Shown: positions 1 to 8,809, numbered from the stretch's first letter. The stretch is DNA of 64,000 nucleotides from Hamadaea flava (GCF_024172085.1 NZ_JAMZDZ010000001.1:7812001-7876000), one strand, 5' to 3'. Notes: generated by a model not told the origin, from the sequence alone. Translations and numbers: made by a program.

Positions 1-83
1 TCCGCGGGCTGTTCGGCTTCGATGCGGTCACACATCCGGACCAGGATCGCCTTGCCCAGGTCGACGACATGATCCGGGTAATA
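1..83. repeat. Direct duplicate of 8727-8809 (83 bp exact)
   Basis: Bases 1-83 are identical to 8727-8809; the match stops at base 84 (g here, c in the other copy). It begins at the window edge, so the true length may be greater. Both copies encode the same stretch of a DUF5713-like protein on the minus strand. Confidence 0.9.
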
Positions 84-143
84 GTCGTCCTGGTACATCT
101 CAGCGAGAAACGAGTATCTCGCCACTTGCTGGTTGAGCGGCAC
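1..143 (-). CDS. DUF5713-like protein, N-terminal part, cut by the window edge
   Basis: Only about 47 codons are visible; the gene continues off the left edge. The GTG start at 143 is chosen because an AAGGAG element lies just upstream (147-155 on the minus strand) and the reading MPLNQQVARYSFLAEMYQDD follows. The segment DDYYPDHVVDLGKAILV then MCDRIEAEQP matches my memory of the DUF5713 family, small soluble proteins of unknown function. The visible 83 bases at the left edge recur exactly at 8727-8809 in a broken copy, so this is probably the parental gene. Family assignment is from recall and the C-terminal half is unseen. Confidence 0.55.
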   Translation of the reverse strand, partial: MPLNQQVARYSFLAEMYQDDYYPDHVVDLGKAILVRMCDRIEAEQPA

Positions 144-377
144 CTTCTTCTCCTTGCTTGCGAGTACCCGTCGTCTCACTCGCGCGGTCGGCACATGGGT
201 TCCGTTGCGGAGCCAAATACGCGTTGACGCACAAAGATCGTATGCCCGAGGAGGCCGGCTCGAAGCAAGGTGGCATCGCGGACCCGGGCCGCTACGACTA
301 GTTGTTCGGCCAGGCGACCCGGTTGTGGGCGGGGAAACCTGGGCACGCACTCAAACCGCATAGTGCACAATCGACGG

Positions 378-902
378 GTGCACCTCGGCATCCCTGGCTT
401 CGTGCCAGACTGGCTTGCCGGCCTGAAGGCGATCAAGGCGGCGCACGGTGAGCGTCTGGGCGGGCTGGCCGGTCGCAGGTTGACATCTGTTGATCTCGTG
501 TACTTCGTCGAGGATGGTTCCTGGTACGCCGATTGCCCGGTGGTGTTTGATTTTGAGGGTGAGCGCGTCGAGATCTGCCACCAGAAGTTCGACGACTTGT
601 CGATCACCTGGAATACGATCGACTGCTCCGCGCCGATCGGCGGCTGGGACGAGGCCGACTTCGCCCCGGTGTGGCGGGCCGGCGAGGTCCTTCTCGGCGA
701 TTTCGTCGGCAGTGAGGTGCGAGAGGTGGCCTTGCTGGAGTGGCGCGGTGACCGCGATATGGCCGATGGGATGGTGGCGGTCGAGTTCGTCTTCGAGACG
801 GGCCGGTTCGCTGTTGCTAACGGGTTGGATGAAAACATGATCGAAATCGGGGCGCGTGTGCCAGCGTACGAGCGTCGAGTGATGGGCCGCGACGGCTTCT
901 GA
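378..902 (+). CDS. Hypothetical protein, about 174 aa
   Basis: The frame is open from 270, but the upstream part has no recognisable coding character. GTG at 378 is preferred, with GTG at 363 as the alternative; neither has a strong ribosome-binding site. The product is acidic and soluble, with no signal peptide or membrane segment; it contains ARLxGLAGRRLTSVDLVYFV-like and SWYADCPVVFDFEGERVEI-like beta-rich stretches and ends in VMGRDGF. I recognise no named family. It stands alone, convergent with the CapA-like gene. Third-position GC is strong in this frame, which supports it as a real gene. Confidence 0.6.
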   Translation: MHLGIPGFVPDWLAGLKAIKAAHGERLGGLAGRRLTSVDLVYFVEDGSWYADCPVVFDFEGERVEICHQKFDDLSITWNTIDCSAPIGGWDEADFAPVWRAGEVLLGDFVGSEVREVALLEWRGDRDMADGMVAVEFVFETGRFAVANGLDENMIEIGARVPAYERRVMGRDGF

Positions 903-964
903 TCTTGCGTCGGCGCTTCCGGAGGTGTTGACGGCGACGCAATGGTGGTCGCGGACCGTGTTTC

Positions 965-2059
965 TCACGAGGCTCGCGCGACCGTGAGCGAGCCGTCGGT
1001 GTGCATCCGGACAGGACTGCCGATGTCAGCGAACGTGCGCGCCATCTCGGCGATGTCGGCCGGCGCAGCTCGCTCGAGGCGCAAGCGTCGTGATCGATAT
1101 ACAACGATGCGCAGGCTTTCGAGCCGTCCCTCGGCGTCCAACGAGGCGAAGTACGCCGGCCGCAAGTCATCGCGGAACCCCTCGTAGCCGCCGATACCCT
1201 CGTAGTCGTCCACGAAGTCGCCGCATCCATAGAGGATCAGCCGATCCCGATAGACCTCGAAGCGCCGCGGATGATGCGACGAATGACCATGCACGAGGTC
1301 GACGCCCGCGTCGACGAGCCTGTGCGCGAACCGGACCTGCTCACGGGGCACGTCGTAACCCCAATTCGATCCCCAGTGAATCGACACGACGACGATGGCG
1401 CCCGGCCGGCGTACACGCTCGATCCGGTCGATCAACGACTCCGCAGCGGCGTCCGACAGATCCGGCAGGTAGGCCACCCCTGAAAGGCTGTCGCGAGCCG
1501 CCCACGCCGAGGGAACGCCGCTACTCGGCGTACCGGCCGCGAACACCATCAGTTGGCCTGCAGGCAGGGCCGTCATCGCCGGCTGCCAGGCTTGCGCCTC
1601 GTTCGGCCCGGCGCCGACGTTCGGAAGCCTCGCATCACGCAGTGCGGCGAGCGTGTCCGCCAGACCGTCCCGGCCGAAGTCCAGGATGTGGTTGTTCGCC
1701 GACACGCACACGTCGGGACGGGCGGCGGTCAGGCAGGCGATATTCGCCGGATTCATCCGGTACAGGACCGGCTTGGCCAGGTCGGGGCTTCCCTGCCCGG
1801 TGATGCTCGTCTCGAGGTTGATCACGCGTGCGTCCGGGGCGACCCGATCGAATTCGGCCAGCGCGTCACCCCAGATCCAGGACGGGGGCACTGGCCGGTG
1901 GATCGGGCCATGCGCGATCTCGGCGAGCCGGACGTAGTCGCGAGCATCGTCGACCATGCTTTCCCACAGCCGGGGGTCCCCCGGCGATTCGAGGATCTGA
2001 TCCACGCCGCGGCCAGTCATCACATCGCCGCAGAGCAAGATCGTGCACCGTACGGCCAC
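965..2059 (-). CDS. CapA/PgsA-family metallophosphatase-like protein
   Basis: 364 aa, GTG start at 2059. The CapA/PGA_cap family uses a calcineurin-like fold and is linked to poly-gamma-glutamate or capsule synthesis, though many actinobacterial members have no known role. Motifs seen in order: GDVMTGRG (11-18), NLET (81-84), ANNHILDFG (121-129), HWGSNWGY (228-235) and GHSSHHPR (258-265), which supply the usual Asp/Asn/His metal ligands. No signal peptide or membrane anchor is visible, unlike membrane-bound PgsA, so it is probably cytosolic. No PgsB/PgsC partners lie nearby. Family call is firm; the biological role is unknown. Confidence 0.85.
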   Translation of the reverse strand: MAVRCTILLCGDVMTGRGVDQILESPGDPRLWESMVDDARDYVRLAEIAHGPIHRPVPPSWIWGDALAEFDRVAPDARVINLETSITGQGSPDLAKPVLYRMNPANIACLTAARPDVCVSANNHILDFGRDGLADTLAALRDARLPNVGAGPNEAQAWQPAMTALPAGQLMVFAAGTPSSGVPSAWAARDSLSGVAYLPDLSDAAAESLIDRIERVRRPGAIVVVSIHWGSNWGYDVPREQVRFAHRLVDAGVDLVHGHSSHHPRRFEVYRDRLILYGCGDFVDDYEGIGGYEGFRDDLRPAYFASLDAEGRLESLRIVVYRSRRLRLERAAPADIAEMARTFADIGSPVRMHTDGSLTVARAS

Positions 2060-2209
2060 CGGGAACGCTTACCCGGCTGAGGCCCGAGCTCAACCTTGGA
2101 TCTTGGCGCGTCCTCGCAGGTGATTCCGTGCCGATCACCGCGAACGCTACCGCGACGGCGGACTTCGACGGCGAGGGGATCGGCGAGTCAAGATGTGGCT
2201 GAGGTCCTG

Positions 2210-2716
2210 ATGACCGCCACGACGTCCGAGTATGTTGGCTCGATGCCTGGAGAGTTCGTCGCGCAATGGAAGGAACTGCTCGTCTACCGCGAGAACGGCA
2301 AGCAGTTCGCGTTCGACTGCGTCTGGGGAGTGGAACCTCACGCCGTCTACGTGCCGACGGCTGGCTACTGGCCCAAGGTAACTCCCGACTGGCTGCGCGA
2401 CCGGAGGCCAGAGATCCTCGCACTCTTACGAGACTTTGCCGGAACTAGTTACACAGTCCGAGAGACCAGCGAGGGCTACCAAGCAGAAGGCCGCCCTCGA
2501 CTGGCGTTGTTCGTTGCGACCTCGACTGACGGTCTTCCGGCCGGAGCGTGGGTCGCGGTACTCCTGGATCCCGACGAAGATGATTCGCCCGACTCATCCT
2601 GGAACAAGACTGACAGGGCTAGGTTCCTCAAGGATCACGCCGGAAGAATAGGTACGGGAATAACGCCTGCAGCCGCAATCGAAGACTTGAAACAGCACGG
2701 GGGGCATCACCTGTAA
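2210..2716 (+). CDS. Hypothetical protein, about 168 aa
   Basis: The ATG at 2210 gives 168 aa; ATG at 2243 (MPGEFVAQWKELLVYRENGK) is an equally likely start because conservation-like character begins there. The product is soluble, Trp/Tyr-rich at the N-terminus (YWPKVTPDWLRDRRPEIL) and acidic in the middle (LDPDEDDSPDSSW). No family recognised. Its size, acidity and isolation would suit a small immunity-type protein, but nothing in the sequence proves that. It is divergent from the CapA-like gene with about 150 bp between them. Confidence 0.6.
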   Translation: MTATTSEYVGSMPGEFVAQWKELLVYRENGKQFAFDCVWGVEPHAVYVPTAGYWPKVTPDWLRDRRPEILALLRDFAGTSYTVRETSEGYQAEGRPRLALFVATSTDGLPAGAWVAVLLDPDEDDSPDSSWNKTDRARFLKDHAGRIGTGITPAAAIEDLKQHGGHHL

Positions 2717-2920
2717 ACGGTATGGCACAAGCCTCACGCTGCTGGCTGGCAAACCCAACCGAGGCGGATTCAGGTGATCGCCGTGCTCACTCTGCAGGAC
2801 CGAGTCATCCTCAGGGATCTTGGACGACCGGAAGCCGTCGAGCGGTAGCGCGGCAACCCGCCGCGAACCTTCACCGCGTTAGGAAAACTCCTAGCCTTCG
2901 TCCCCTGGTCGGGCGCCACC

Positions 2921-4051
2921 TCACGCCCCGAGTTGCTTCCGGATCTCCCGCTCCATGATCGCGCCGAACTGGCCAGATCGATCGTGGTCCACTCCAGGCA
3001 CGACGTGAAGCTGAGTCGTGAACCCGTTGGCCCGGTACCACGATTCACCGGCCTTGACGCCGTACGCGCTCGTCCAAGCCGAGTCTTGATCGCCGACGTC
3101 CCACACGAATGGCACGGCGGCCTTGTACGCGGCGGTGAACGTCGGTGTGGCGATGCAACGGCCACCGTAGGAGATCGCGACGCCCACGCCGTCTGTCATC
3201 GTCCGCACGCCGTATGCGGGTGCGAAATACTCCGTGAGCCACTGTGCCCCCGAGGAGTAACCGCCCAGCGCAACCCGTGCCGTGTCGATGTTGTAGCGGC
3301 TCTTCACGTACTCCACCAGGTTGTGCGACCAAGCCGTCTTCTGTATCGGCGTGTAGCCCGACGATGTCTCGTACCAGCAGGTGCCGTCACCGTCAGGGCA
3401 GCCTGTGCCAGGCGCCAAGGGAGTCAGGAGGACCATGTTCTGCCGTTTCGCGACGGCGATCATGCCGCTGGTGCCCGCGAGCAGATATGTGGACGACGGG
3501 TTCTTCAATCCGTATTCGCCCGATCCGTCGGCGTAGACCAGCAGGCCGACCGGCTTGGTCCAGTTCAGCCCCGCCGCGTACAAGTGATACGACGACGTGA
3601 TGCCGCCGTTGCTGTACGACAGGTTGGTCCGATCCGTCCGTGGACCACCCGATCCGCCACTGGCAGCAGCCGGAATCCGGGCTGTCGGTGCCGCCGAGGA
3701 AGTAGTCGTCGCTGGTGACACCGGAGCCGTCGGGGTTGGTGTTGCAGTCTGCGTCGGCGCGCTCGTGGTCCGGCCGACAGATCGGGAAGTCTCCGTCTCC
3801 GCCGCCATCGCGCGCTGCTCGCTGGTGTCGCCCAGCGCGATCTCACCGGTGTGGTCCGGCAAGACCGGCGCTCCCCCCGCCATGCCGAAGGAGATGACCC
3901 CCGCCAAGCCGCTGGCCGCAAGGAGGCGGCGGAGGGTGCTCGGCCGCCCGTTCGCCGCACGGTGTCGGGGTGCGGGCTGGGTTCCCTGCCGGGGTATCGC
4001 CGATCGATGGCGACCACCAGCAGTTTCATGGGGGGCTTCGGCGCGGCGCAT
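2921..4051 (-). CDS. Membrane-anchored alpha/beta-hydrolase esterase (PHB-depolymerase/feruloyl-esterase-like)
   Basis: 376 aa. After a basic, Pro/Arg-rich cytosolic leader, a hydrophobic segment at about 42-60 serves as signal or anchor. A Thr/Pro/Ser-rich linker (about 95-128) follows, then the catalytic domain. The nucleophile elbow is GYSSG (Ser266); plausible partners are Asp321 (DVGDQD) and His356 (VDHDR), giving a full triad. Paired Cys residues (GCPDGDGTCW) suggest an extracytoplasmic disulphide. The architecture resembles secreted esterases of the polyhydroxybutyrate-depolymerase superfamily; substrate is unknown. The N-terminal leader is long for a signal peptide, so a downstream start is possible. 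Confidence 0.75.
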   Translation of the reverse strand: MRRAEAPHETAGGRHRSAIPRQGTQPAPRHRAANGRPSTLRRLLAASGLAGVISFGMAGGAPVLPDHTGEIALGDTSEQRAMAAETETSRSVGRTTSAPTQTATPTPTAPVSPATTTSSAAPTARIPAAASGGSGGPRTDRTNLSYSNGGITSSYHLYAAGLNWTKPVGLLVYADGSGEYGLKNPSSTYLLAGTSGMIAVAKRQNMVLLTPLAPGTGCPDGDGTCWYETSSGYTPIQKTAWSHNLVEYVKSRYNIDTARVALGGYSSGAQWLTEYFAPAYGVRTMTDGVGVAISYGGRCIATPTFTAAYKAAVPFVWDVGDQDSAWTSAYGVKAGESWYRANGFTTQLHVVPGVDHDRSGQFGAIMEREIRKQLGA

Positions 4052-4292
4052 GGGCCGATGCTAGGCAACCCACTCTCAGTCCGCCCACCCCTCAACACGG
4101 AAACCCGGCACTTTCCTCGTGCCTATTTCGTCTGGTGGAGGCCACATTTGCCGCAGCAGTTCGGCCACGGCCCGAGGTGACCACCAAGCTGGCAAATCAC
4201 TTGATTACAGCATTTAGTGTTTATTGCCGGGCTGGCGGGCACGAGCGGTCAGGGGCACTAACGCATCGACTATCGGAAGTCTGATCAACAAG

Positions 4293-4332
4293 TGATCCCG
4301 GCAGGAATCGAACCCTGCGACCGGAGGTTTAG
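4293..4332 (-). other. tRNA-Arg 3'-half-like sequence, possible attachment-site scar
   Basis: Read on the minus strand the bases contain CCTAAA, then GTCGCAGG, GTTCGAT and TCCTGCCGGG, which follow the order of the anticodon-loop side, T-arm and acceptor end of an actinobacterial tRNA-Arg(CCU). The T-arm has one extra base and no matching 5' half exists upstream, so it is not a functional tRNA. Such 3' ends are the usual crossover sites left by integrative elements. Assignment is by pattern only. Confidence 0.4.
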
Positions 4333-4581
4333 GCCGTGTCTCTGGAAGGGGTCAAGCAGCGTAGGCGCCGAAGTCACGCATCGTCTGGCTTGGCCGCTGA
4401 AGCAGGCCGCCGCAACGCCTCCCAGCACATCCCCGGCGTACCCTTCCTGCGGTGCCTCTTGGCGTGACCGTCGGCTTCGCGGTCTCGGCAAGGTGCGCTG
4501 GGGGCAGATCCGTAGATGCCGGCGTCGTCGTGATCATTCGTAGCCCCCGCTCTCACCTGGGCAAACGCTATCCTTGTCGAA

Positions 4582-5532
4582 ATGTGCGCCCCCGAAGTCG
4601 TCTCGTCGTCCACCCGCTCCGCGGCCCGCACGACTGCTGCTCCTCGGTGGCGCGACGGCGGCCGGGCGGCGTGTCTCCTGGCCGTGGCTGCGCTCGTGGG
4701 CTACGTCCTATCCGGCTGTTCGGGCGCCCCGGCCGGCCCGGAAGCGGACAAGCCGACACAAACCGCGGCCGCTTCGCCGACCGCGTCGACCGAGTCTCCA
4801 AGCCCTGTGCCCACTCGCATCGGCAACGCGACCGCCGCGCCGTCATGGCTGGGAACGCGAGTGCTCCCGGTAGGGCCGCAGGGGTTCGCCGCCGCCCAGC
4901 AGACGCCGACCGAGCTGCGTAACCGGTCGATCGTCACCGTCGACGACTTGCCACCACCGGCGGACGGCCGCTTTCACGCAACCGTCCAGGCGGTACCGGC
5001 TGGCGTACTCGCTCGGTCCAGCTGGACCAAGGACTGCCCGGTCGCCGCGGCCGACCTGCGCTACATCACAGTGAGCTTCCGCGGCTTCGACGGACTCGCC
5101 CACACCGGAGAGCTGCTGGCCAACTCTCGGGCGGCTGACGACCTGGTCACCGTGTTCCAGCGACTCTTCGCAGTGGGCTTCCCGATCGAGCGTATGCGGA
5201 TCTCCAGCGCCGCAGAACTGAACGCACCGCCGACCGGCGACGACAACACCACCGAGGCGTTCGCCTGCCGACCGGTACGCGGCCAAAACGGGTGGTCCCA
5301 GCACGCCTACGGCCTCGCCGTGGATCTCAACCCGTTCCAGAACCCGTACCACAAAGGCGAGATCATCCTGCCGGAACTCGCCACCGCCTACCTCGACCGA
5401 GCCGATGCGCGACCCGGAATGGTGCAACCCCACACGCAGGCTGTCCGGGCCTTCGCCGCGATCGGATGGAAGTGGGGCGGCGACTATCGATCCCTGAAGG
5501 ACTACATGCACTTTTCTGCCACCGGCGGCTAA
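4582..5532 (+). CDS. M15-family peptidase-like lipoprotein (D-Ala-D-Ala carboxypeptidase-like)
   Basis: 316 aa. A basic N-terminus and hydrophobic stretch end in the lipobox LSGC (Cys46), so the protein should be lipid-anchored outside the membrane. A Thr/Pro/Ala-rich linker (about 50-85) leads to the catalytic domain. The M15/VanY zinc ligands are visible: H241 and D248 in SQHAYGLAVDLNP, and H310 in KDYMHFS. The family trims peptidoglycan stem peptides or L-Ala-D-Glu bonds. It is a single gene with no operon partner. Family firm; exact bond cleaved unknown. Confidence 0.85.
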   Translation: MCAPEVVSSSTRSAARTTAAPRWRDGGRAACLLAVAALVGYVLSGCSGAPAGPEADKPTQTAAASPTASTESPSPVPTRIGNATAAPSWLGTRVLPVGPQGFAAAQQTPTELRNRSIVTVDDLPPPADGRFHATVQAVPAGVLARSSWTKDCPVAAADLRYITVSFRGFDGLAHTGELLANSRAADDLVTVFQRLFAVGFPIERMRISSAAELNAPPTGDDNTTEAFACRPVRGQNGWSQHAYGLAVDLNPFQNPYHKGEIILPELATAYLDRADARPGMVQPHTQAVRAFAAIGWKWGGDYRSLKDYMHFSATGG

Positions 5533-5641
5533 GGTCAGGGCTTCGCGACGGTTCGTGTCCCCGGGGGCGGGCCCCAACGTCTCGTCTGCGACATGATTCG
5601 GGACCCGGCTGCTCGATCGAGCACTGACCGACGCCGCGCCA

Positions 5642-6188
5642 GTGCGGCCATTGCCGGAAGACGCCGCCGCCCTGCTACGAAAACTCGCCGCGCCGGCGAG
5701 ACTGGCGGCGCATCTGCGCGCGGTGCACGACGTGGCGTGGCAGCTCACCGAGGCGATCACCGACATTTGTCCAGCGCTGCTGGTCAACCGGGAAGAGGCT
5801 GTTCGGCGCGGCGACGCACGACATCGGCAAGACGATCCACATCGCCGAGCTGTCGCAGCCCGGCACGCGTCATGAGCTGGCAGGGTATGAACTGCTTGTC
5901 GAATCGGGCGTCGAGCCCCGGCGGGCCCGCTTCGCAGCCAATCACGGAACATGGGCCGCGCCCGACGTCGGCACCGAGGACCTCCTCGTCAGCCTCGCCG
6001 ACAAGATCTGGAAGGCCAAACGGGTACCGGGCCTCGAAGACCGCATCGTTCAGCGAATTTGCGAGGTCTCTGGCGAGAGCCGCTGGCAGGTCTTCATGAA
6101 CCTCGACGACCTGCTTGATCAGCTTGCGCAAGGTGCCGACGCGCGGCTGGCGTTCCAGAACCAGTACCCGGTTGCCGCCGACGGCTGA
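5642..6188 (+). pseudogene. HD-domain phosphohydrolase-like gene broken by a frameshift
   Basis: Two frames together read as one HD-domain protein. The first (from GTG 5642) gives LRAVHDVAWQLTEAI up to about LLVNREE; near 5795-5805 the coding frame shifts and continues LFGAATHDIGKTIHIAELSQ, then ANHGTW, KIWKAKRVPGLED and ends FQNQYPVAADG. THDIGK is the HD metal motif and NHGTW a downstream helix, as expected for small actinobacterial HD proteins. One 1-2 base indel would restore about 180 codons. It could be a sequencing error rather than decay. The C-terminal part (6049-6125) is copied at 8491-8567. Confidence 0.65.
6049..6125. repeat. Imperfect duplicate of 8491-8567 (77 bp)
   Basis: Aligned by eye without gaps, the two segments differ at roughly six or seven of 77 positions, with a 29-base core (about 6065-6100) identical. 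Here it lies inside the HD-domain gene near its 3' end. Confidence 0.85.
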
Positions 6189-6485
6189 GAGCCCACGCGC
6201 CACGGCGACCCGTCTGAACCATCCTCAAGCCGGAACGGTGCAGCGAGCCCAATTACTTTCTGGTGATGGTGCCGACGGCCACCGGCGTCGCGCGGCCACC
6301 ATTCGCGGGTGGAGATCAGCTCTTCGACGCCATATCGAGTCCCGCCTTCTTGCGCCAGAATGACCCGTGATAGCGAGAAGGCAGGCCCGAGGTGCATCAC
6401 TGCGCTGAGCCGGCACATGTCTCCATGGCAGGAACGACCCGCTGCAGGCAACCTCTGACCCGCCTCCAAAAAGTCATGCTGCGGA
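6189..6485. other. Non-coding stretch, no gene seen
   Basis: About 297 bp between the broken HD-domain gene and the small 60-aa gene. Open frames here overlap each other without coding character. No hairpin or promoter stands out. Confidence 0.4.
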
Positions 6486-6668
6486 TCATTGGGCCATATC
6501 CATCTCCTTCTTGACCTTTTCCAGAACCTTCTGAGCTGCGTCGTTCAGCGTCACCCCGCTCATGTCATGCTGGGCGAGGTGGCTCTTCAATGCTTCTAGG
6601 AATTCCGCTTCATCGTTGGATGCCATGAGAGAGTTATCGTCTTCACAGACGTACTTGTACTCTTTCAT
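6486..6668 (-). CDS. Small acidic protein of 60 aa (DUF1059-like size and charge)
   Basis: The ATG at 6668 is preceded by GGGAGAAG at ideal spacing, so the start is well supported even though longer frames exist. The product begins MKEYKYVCEDDNSLMASNDE, continues with ALKSHLAQHDMSGVTLNDA and ends in a charged helix KVLEKVKKEMDMAQ. Length and N-terminal pattern resemble DUF1059-type small proteins, but only one Cys is present, so the family call is weak. It is probably a real small cytosolic protein of unknown function. Confidence 0.55.
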   Translation of the reverse strand: MKEYKYVCEDDNSLMASNDEAEFLEALKSHLAQHDMSGVTLNDAAQKVLEKVKKEMDMAQ

Positions 6669-6951
6669 CTTCTTCTCCCGTCCCGGGATACGCATCGGAC
6701 ATCGTTCCGGCGTCGAGTCCGGCTCACCGGATTGAGTACGCGCCAGTGAAACAGGCGGCCCAGCGTGGCAGAAAACGCTGCTACGCCCATTATAAGACCA
6801 GGACCTGAACAGCCACGGGAAGAGGACCTTTCCGCTTCGGCGAGGGCGGACCGGATCTGCGCCGGAGGGCCGCGAGCTCCACTGCCTGCGTCGACCCCAC
6901 ATAACCGTCCGCTTCGGGTCACCCGCTGCGTCGGTGGAGGGGGCGTACGCG

Positions 6952-7146
6952 TCAAGGACTCCGCGCCGGCGAGCTTCGGCCAGCCACCGGGCTGGCGGCC
7001 ACCTCCGGAACATTCCACTCCTGGCAACCGCTTTGCGCGGCGCAGTCCCAGGATGCGCGCCTTGCGTAGTGCAATGCCACCTGGCGGTAGTGCTCCGAAC
7101 GCTCTGCCTCTCCGAGCCAGATCTTGGCCAGGTTGCCGATGTTCAA
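6952..7146 (-). pseudogene. TPR-protein fragment (weak)
   Basis: The minus strand reads NIGNLAKIWLGEAERSEHYR then QVALHYARRA, which fits one tetratricopeptide unit as found in TPR-containing actinobacterial regulators (N.G.....G....A...Y.+AL..AR pattern). Before and after this unit the coding character is lost. It looks like a leftover of a larger gene. Only one repeat is visible, so the call is tentative. Confidence 0.3.
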
Positions 7147-7224
7147 CGGCGTACCTCAAGGGCCTGCGATGCATGATCACTGTCCGGGCGGATATTGTCC
7201 GAAATGAGCTGTACAGTGCCGGAC

Positions 7225-8400
7225 ATGACAGCGATCGGAGTGGATTGGCGGGTGGTCGATGGCGTTGCGACGGCATGGTTTGACGCGCCGTCGTTGATCG
7301 AGGGGGCTGCGCTGGCCAGGCGCATCCTGGACGTATCGGCCGAGATCGTGGTCGACCTGCGTGCGACAGGCATGCGGGTGCGCCTCGCCTCAGACGAGCA
7401 CGCCCAGGCGGTTTCGGCGGCCGCTCGGGATCTTGGGCTGGTCGCAAACCCTGCAGTGCTGCAACACCTGAGCGTTGTGATCGAGTCCGCGGACCCGTCT
7501 GTGGTGAGGCGGTTCTGGCGGCGCGTGCTCGACTACGCGCCGGGCGAGGATGGGGGTTTGGCGGATCCGTTGCGGCGCGACCCCGCGGTACGGATCCGGC
7601 GGTCGACCGAGCCGCGGCCATTGCGAAACCGTATCCACCTCGACGTGGTGAGGCCAGCCGCGGCGGTCGAGCAGGTGGGTCTTGGTGAGGCATCGGGACC
7701 GTTCGGGGTCTGTCACCGTGACCCCGACGGTAACGAGGTCGACCTGGTGCCGGGCGCAGTACTCGGCGAGAGGAGCGAGACAGCCGACTGGCAGGTGGTG
7801 TTTAGCGCGATGGCGTGTTACCGCATCACCTCGCCGACGCAACAGGGTGACCTGGCCGCCGCAGCAGCGGCGCTAGCCTACGACGCGCGCTTCCCGCTGC
7901 TGGTCGACCTGCGCCCGGGGCTCATGATCATCGACAGCGGTAAGGACCAGTGGGGGGACGACGCCCACGGCCTCGAGCTCGACTTCACTGACTTCGCCGC
8001 AAACCTCCAGACTGCTGCCCGCGAACTCGGGGCCACTGCGGATCTGAGGCTGCCGCGCTTCGCTCAGCTCTTCCTCGACGCCGCCGACGTCGCCGCAGTA
8101 CGCGCGTTCTGGGTCGCCGCACTCGGATACACCCACGACCGGCGAGCCGGAGTTACCGATATTCACGATCCGCGGCGGCTGAACCCAGTGCTGGTGTTCC
8201 AAAAGCTCGACGCATCGGAGACGCAGCGGCGCAAGCAGCGCAACCGCATCCACTTCGAGCTCGCGGTGCCGTCGGACCTCGCGCAGACGCGCCTCGCCAC
8301 GACCGTCGCAGCTGGTGGCCGGCTCCTTGACGAGTCGAAGGATCGCTGGCGGGTCGCCGACCCCGAAGGCAACGAAGTTGTGATCGTCAGTGGGGCATGA
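7225..8400 (+). CDS. VOC-family protein with N-terminal pterin-dehydratase-like domain
   Basis: About 391 aa from ATG 7225 (ATG 7204 also possible). Residues 1-90 (VDWRVVDGVATAWF, DLRATGMRVRLASDEH, AARDLGLVANPAVLQHL) resemble a pterin-4a-carbinolamine-dehydratase-like fold, common as a fusion partner in actinobacteria. Two glyoxalase/VOC-type units follow (about 90-190 and 290-391); each ends in the DPDGNEVDLV / DPEGNEVVIV signature that carries the last metal-ligand Glu. A middle segment (about 195-285) also looks pterin-dehydratase-like. Family is clear; substrate unknown. No operon partner. Confidence 0.7.
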   Translation: MTAIGVDWRVVDGVATAWFDAPSLIEGAALARRILDVSAEIVVDLRATGMRVRLASDEHAQAVSAAARDLGLVANPAVLQHLSVVIESADPSVVRRFWRRVLDYAPGEDGGLADPLRRDPAVRIRRSTEPRPLRNRIHLDVVRPAAAVEQVGLGEASGPFGVCHRDPDGNEVDLVPGAVLGERSETADWQVVFSAMACYRITSPTQQGDLAAAAAALAYDARFPLLVDLRPGLMIIDSGKDQWGDDAHGLELDFTDFAANLQTAARELGATADLRLPRFAQLFLDAADVAAVRAFWVAALGYTHDRRAGVTDIHDPRRLNPVLVFQKLDASETQRRKQRNRIHFELAVPSDLAQTRLATTVAAGGRLLDESKDRWRVADPEGNEVVIVSGA

Positions 8401-8490
8401 GTTCGCGTTCGGCTGAGCCGCCACCTGGCGATGTTCGGCCAACGAGCGTTGGATCTCCGTCGCGATCAGCATCGAACACGCACGCCACTG

Positions 8491-8567
8491 TTCGGCGAAT
8501 CTGCGATGTCTCTGGCGAGAGCCGCTGGCAGGTCTTCATGAACCCCGACGACCCGCTTGATCAGCTC
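8491..8567 (+). pseudogene. HD-domain gene 3'-end fragment (copy of 6049-6125)
   Basis: This reads RICDVSGESRWQVFMNPDDP in the plus frame, matching RICEVSGESRWQVFMNLDDL of the HD-domain gene upstream, and is cut on both sides. It abuts, tail to tail, a DUF5713-like fragment on the minus strand. It is a junction scar, not a working gene. Confidence 0.6.
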
Positions 8568-8571
8568 GGCG

Positions 8572-8809
8572 TCAGCGAACCAGTAGCCGTTGCGATGAAG
8601 TGGAAGTCCGTGCCGATCGCGTCGCGGGCAACGGTCTCGATCTCGCTGCCCGCCTGGCCGAAAGCTTCCTCAAGGTCGTTGAACTCCTCGGTCGCCGCGT
8701 GCGTGATCGCGTAGAGCGCGGCAAGGTCCGCGGGCTGTTCGGCTTCGATGCGGTCACACATCCGGACCAGGATCGCCTTGCCCAGGTCGACGACATGATC
8801 CGGGTAATA
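8572..8809 (-). pseudogene. DUF5713-like gene fragment, both ends missing
   Basis: The minus frame reads YYPDHVVDLGKAILV, MCDRIEAEQPADLAALYAIT, HAATEEFNDLEEAFGQAG and SEIETVARDAIGTDFHFIAT. The N-terminal start region present in the copy at 1-143 is gone: identity ends at base 8809 and unrelated sequence follows. The C-terminus breaks after FHFIATA, where the HD-gene fragment begins. It is therefore an internal piece of a DUF5713-like gene. Confidence 0.6.
8727..8809. repeat. Direct duplicate of 1-83
   Basis: An 83-bp exact match to the left edge of the window, lying inside the truncated DUF5713-like fragment. Confidence 0.9.

Noticed and set aside
2770-2860. Plus-strand reading RIQVIAVLTLQDRVILRDLG resembling the tail of a SnoaL/SigJ-type protein
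   Set aside because: Only about 28 codons with no start, no upstream domain in frame and an in-frame break; too short to support.
5784-6203. 139-codon minus-strand frame across the HD-domain gene
   Set aside because: The plus strand carries the THDIGK motif and family order; the minus frame is a shadow.
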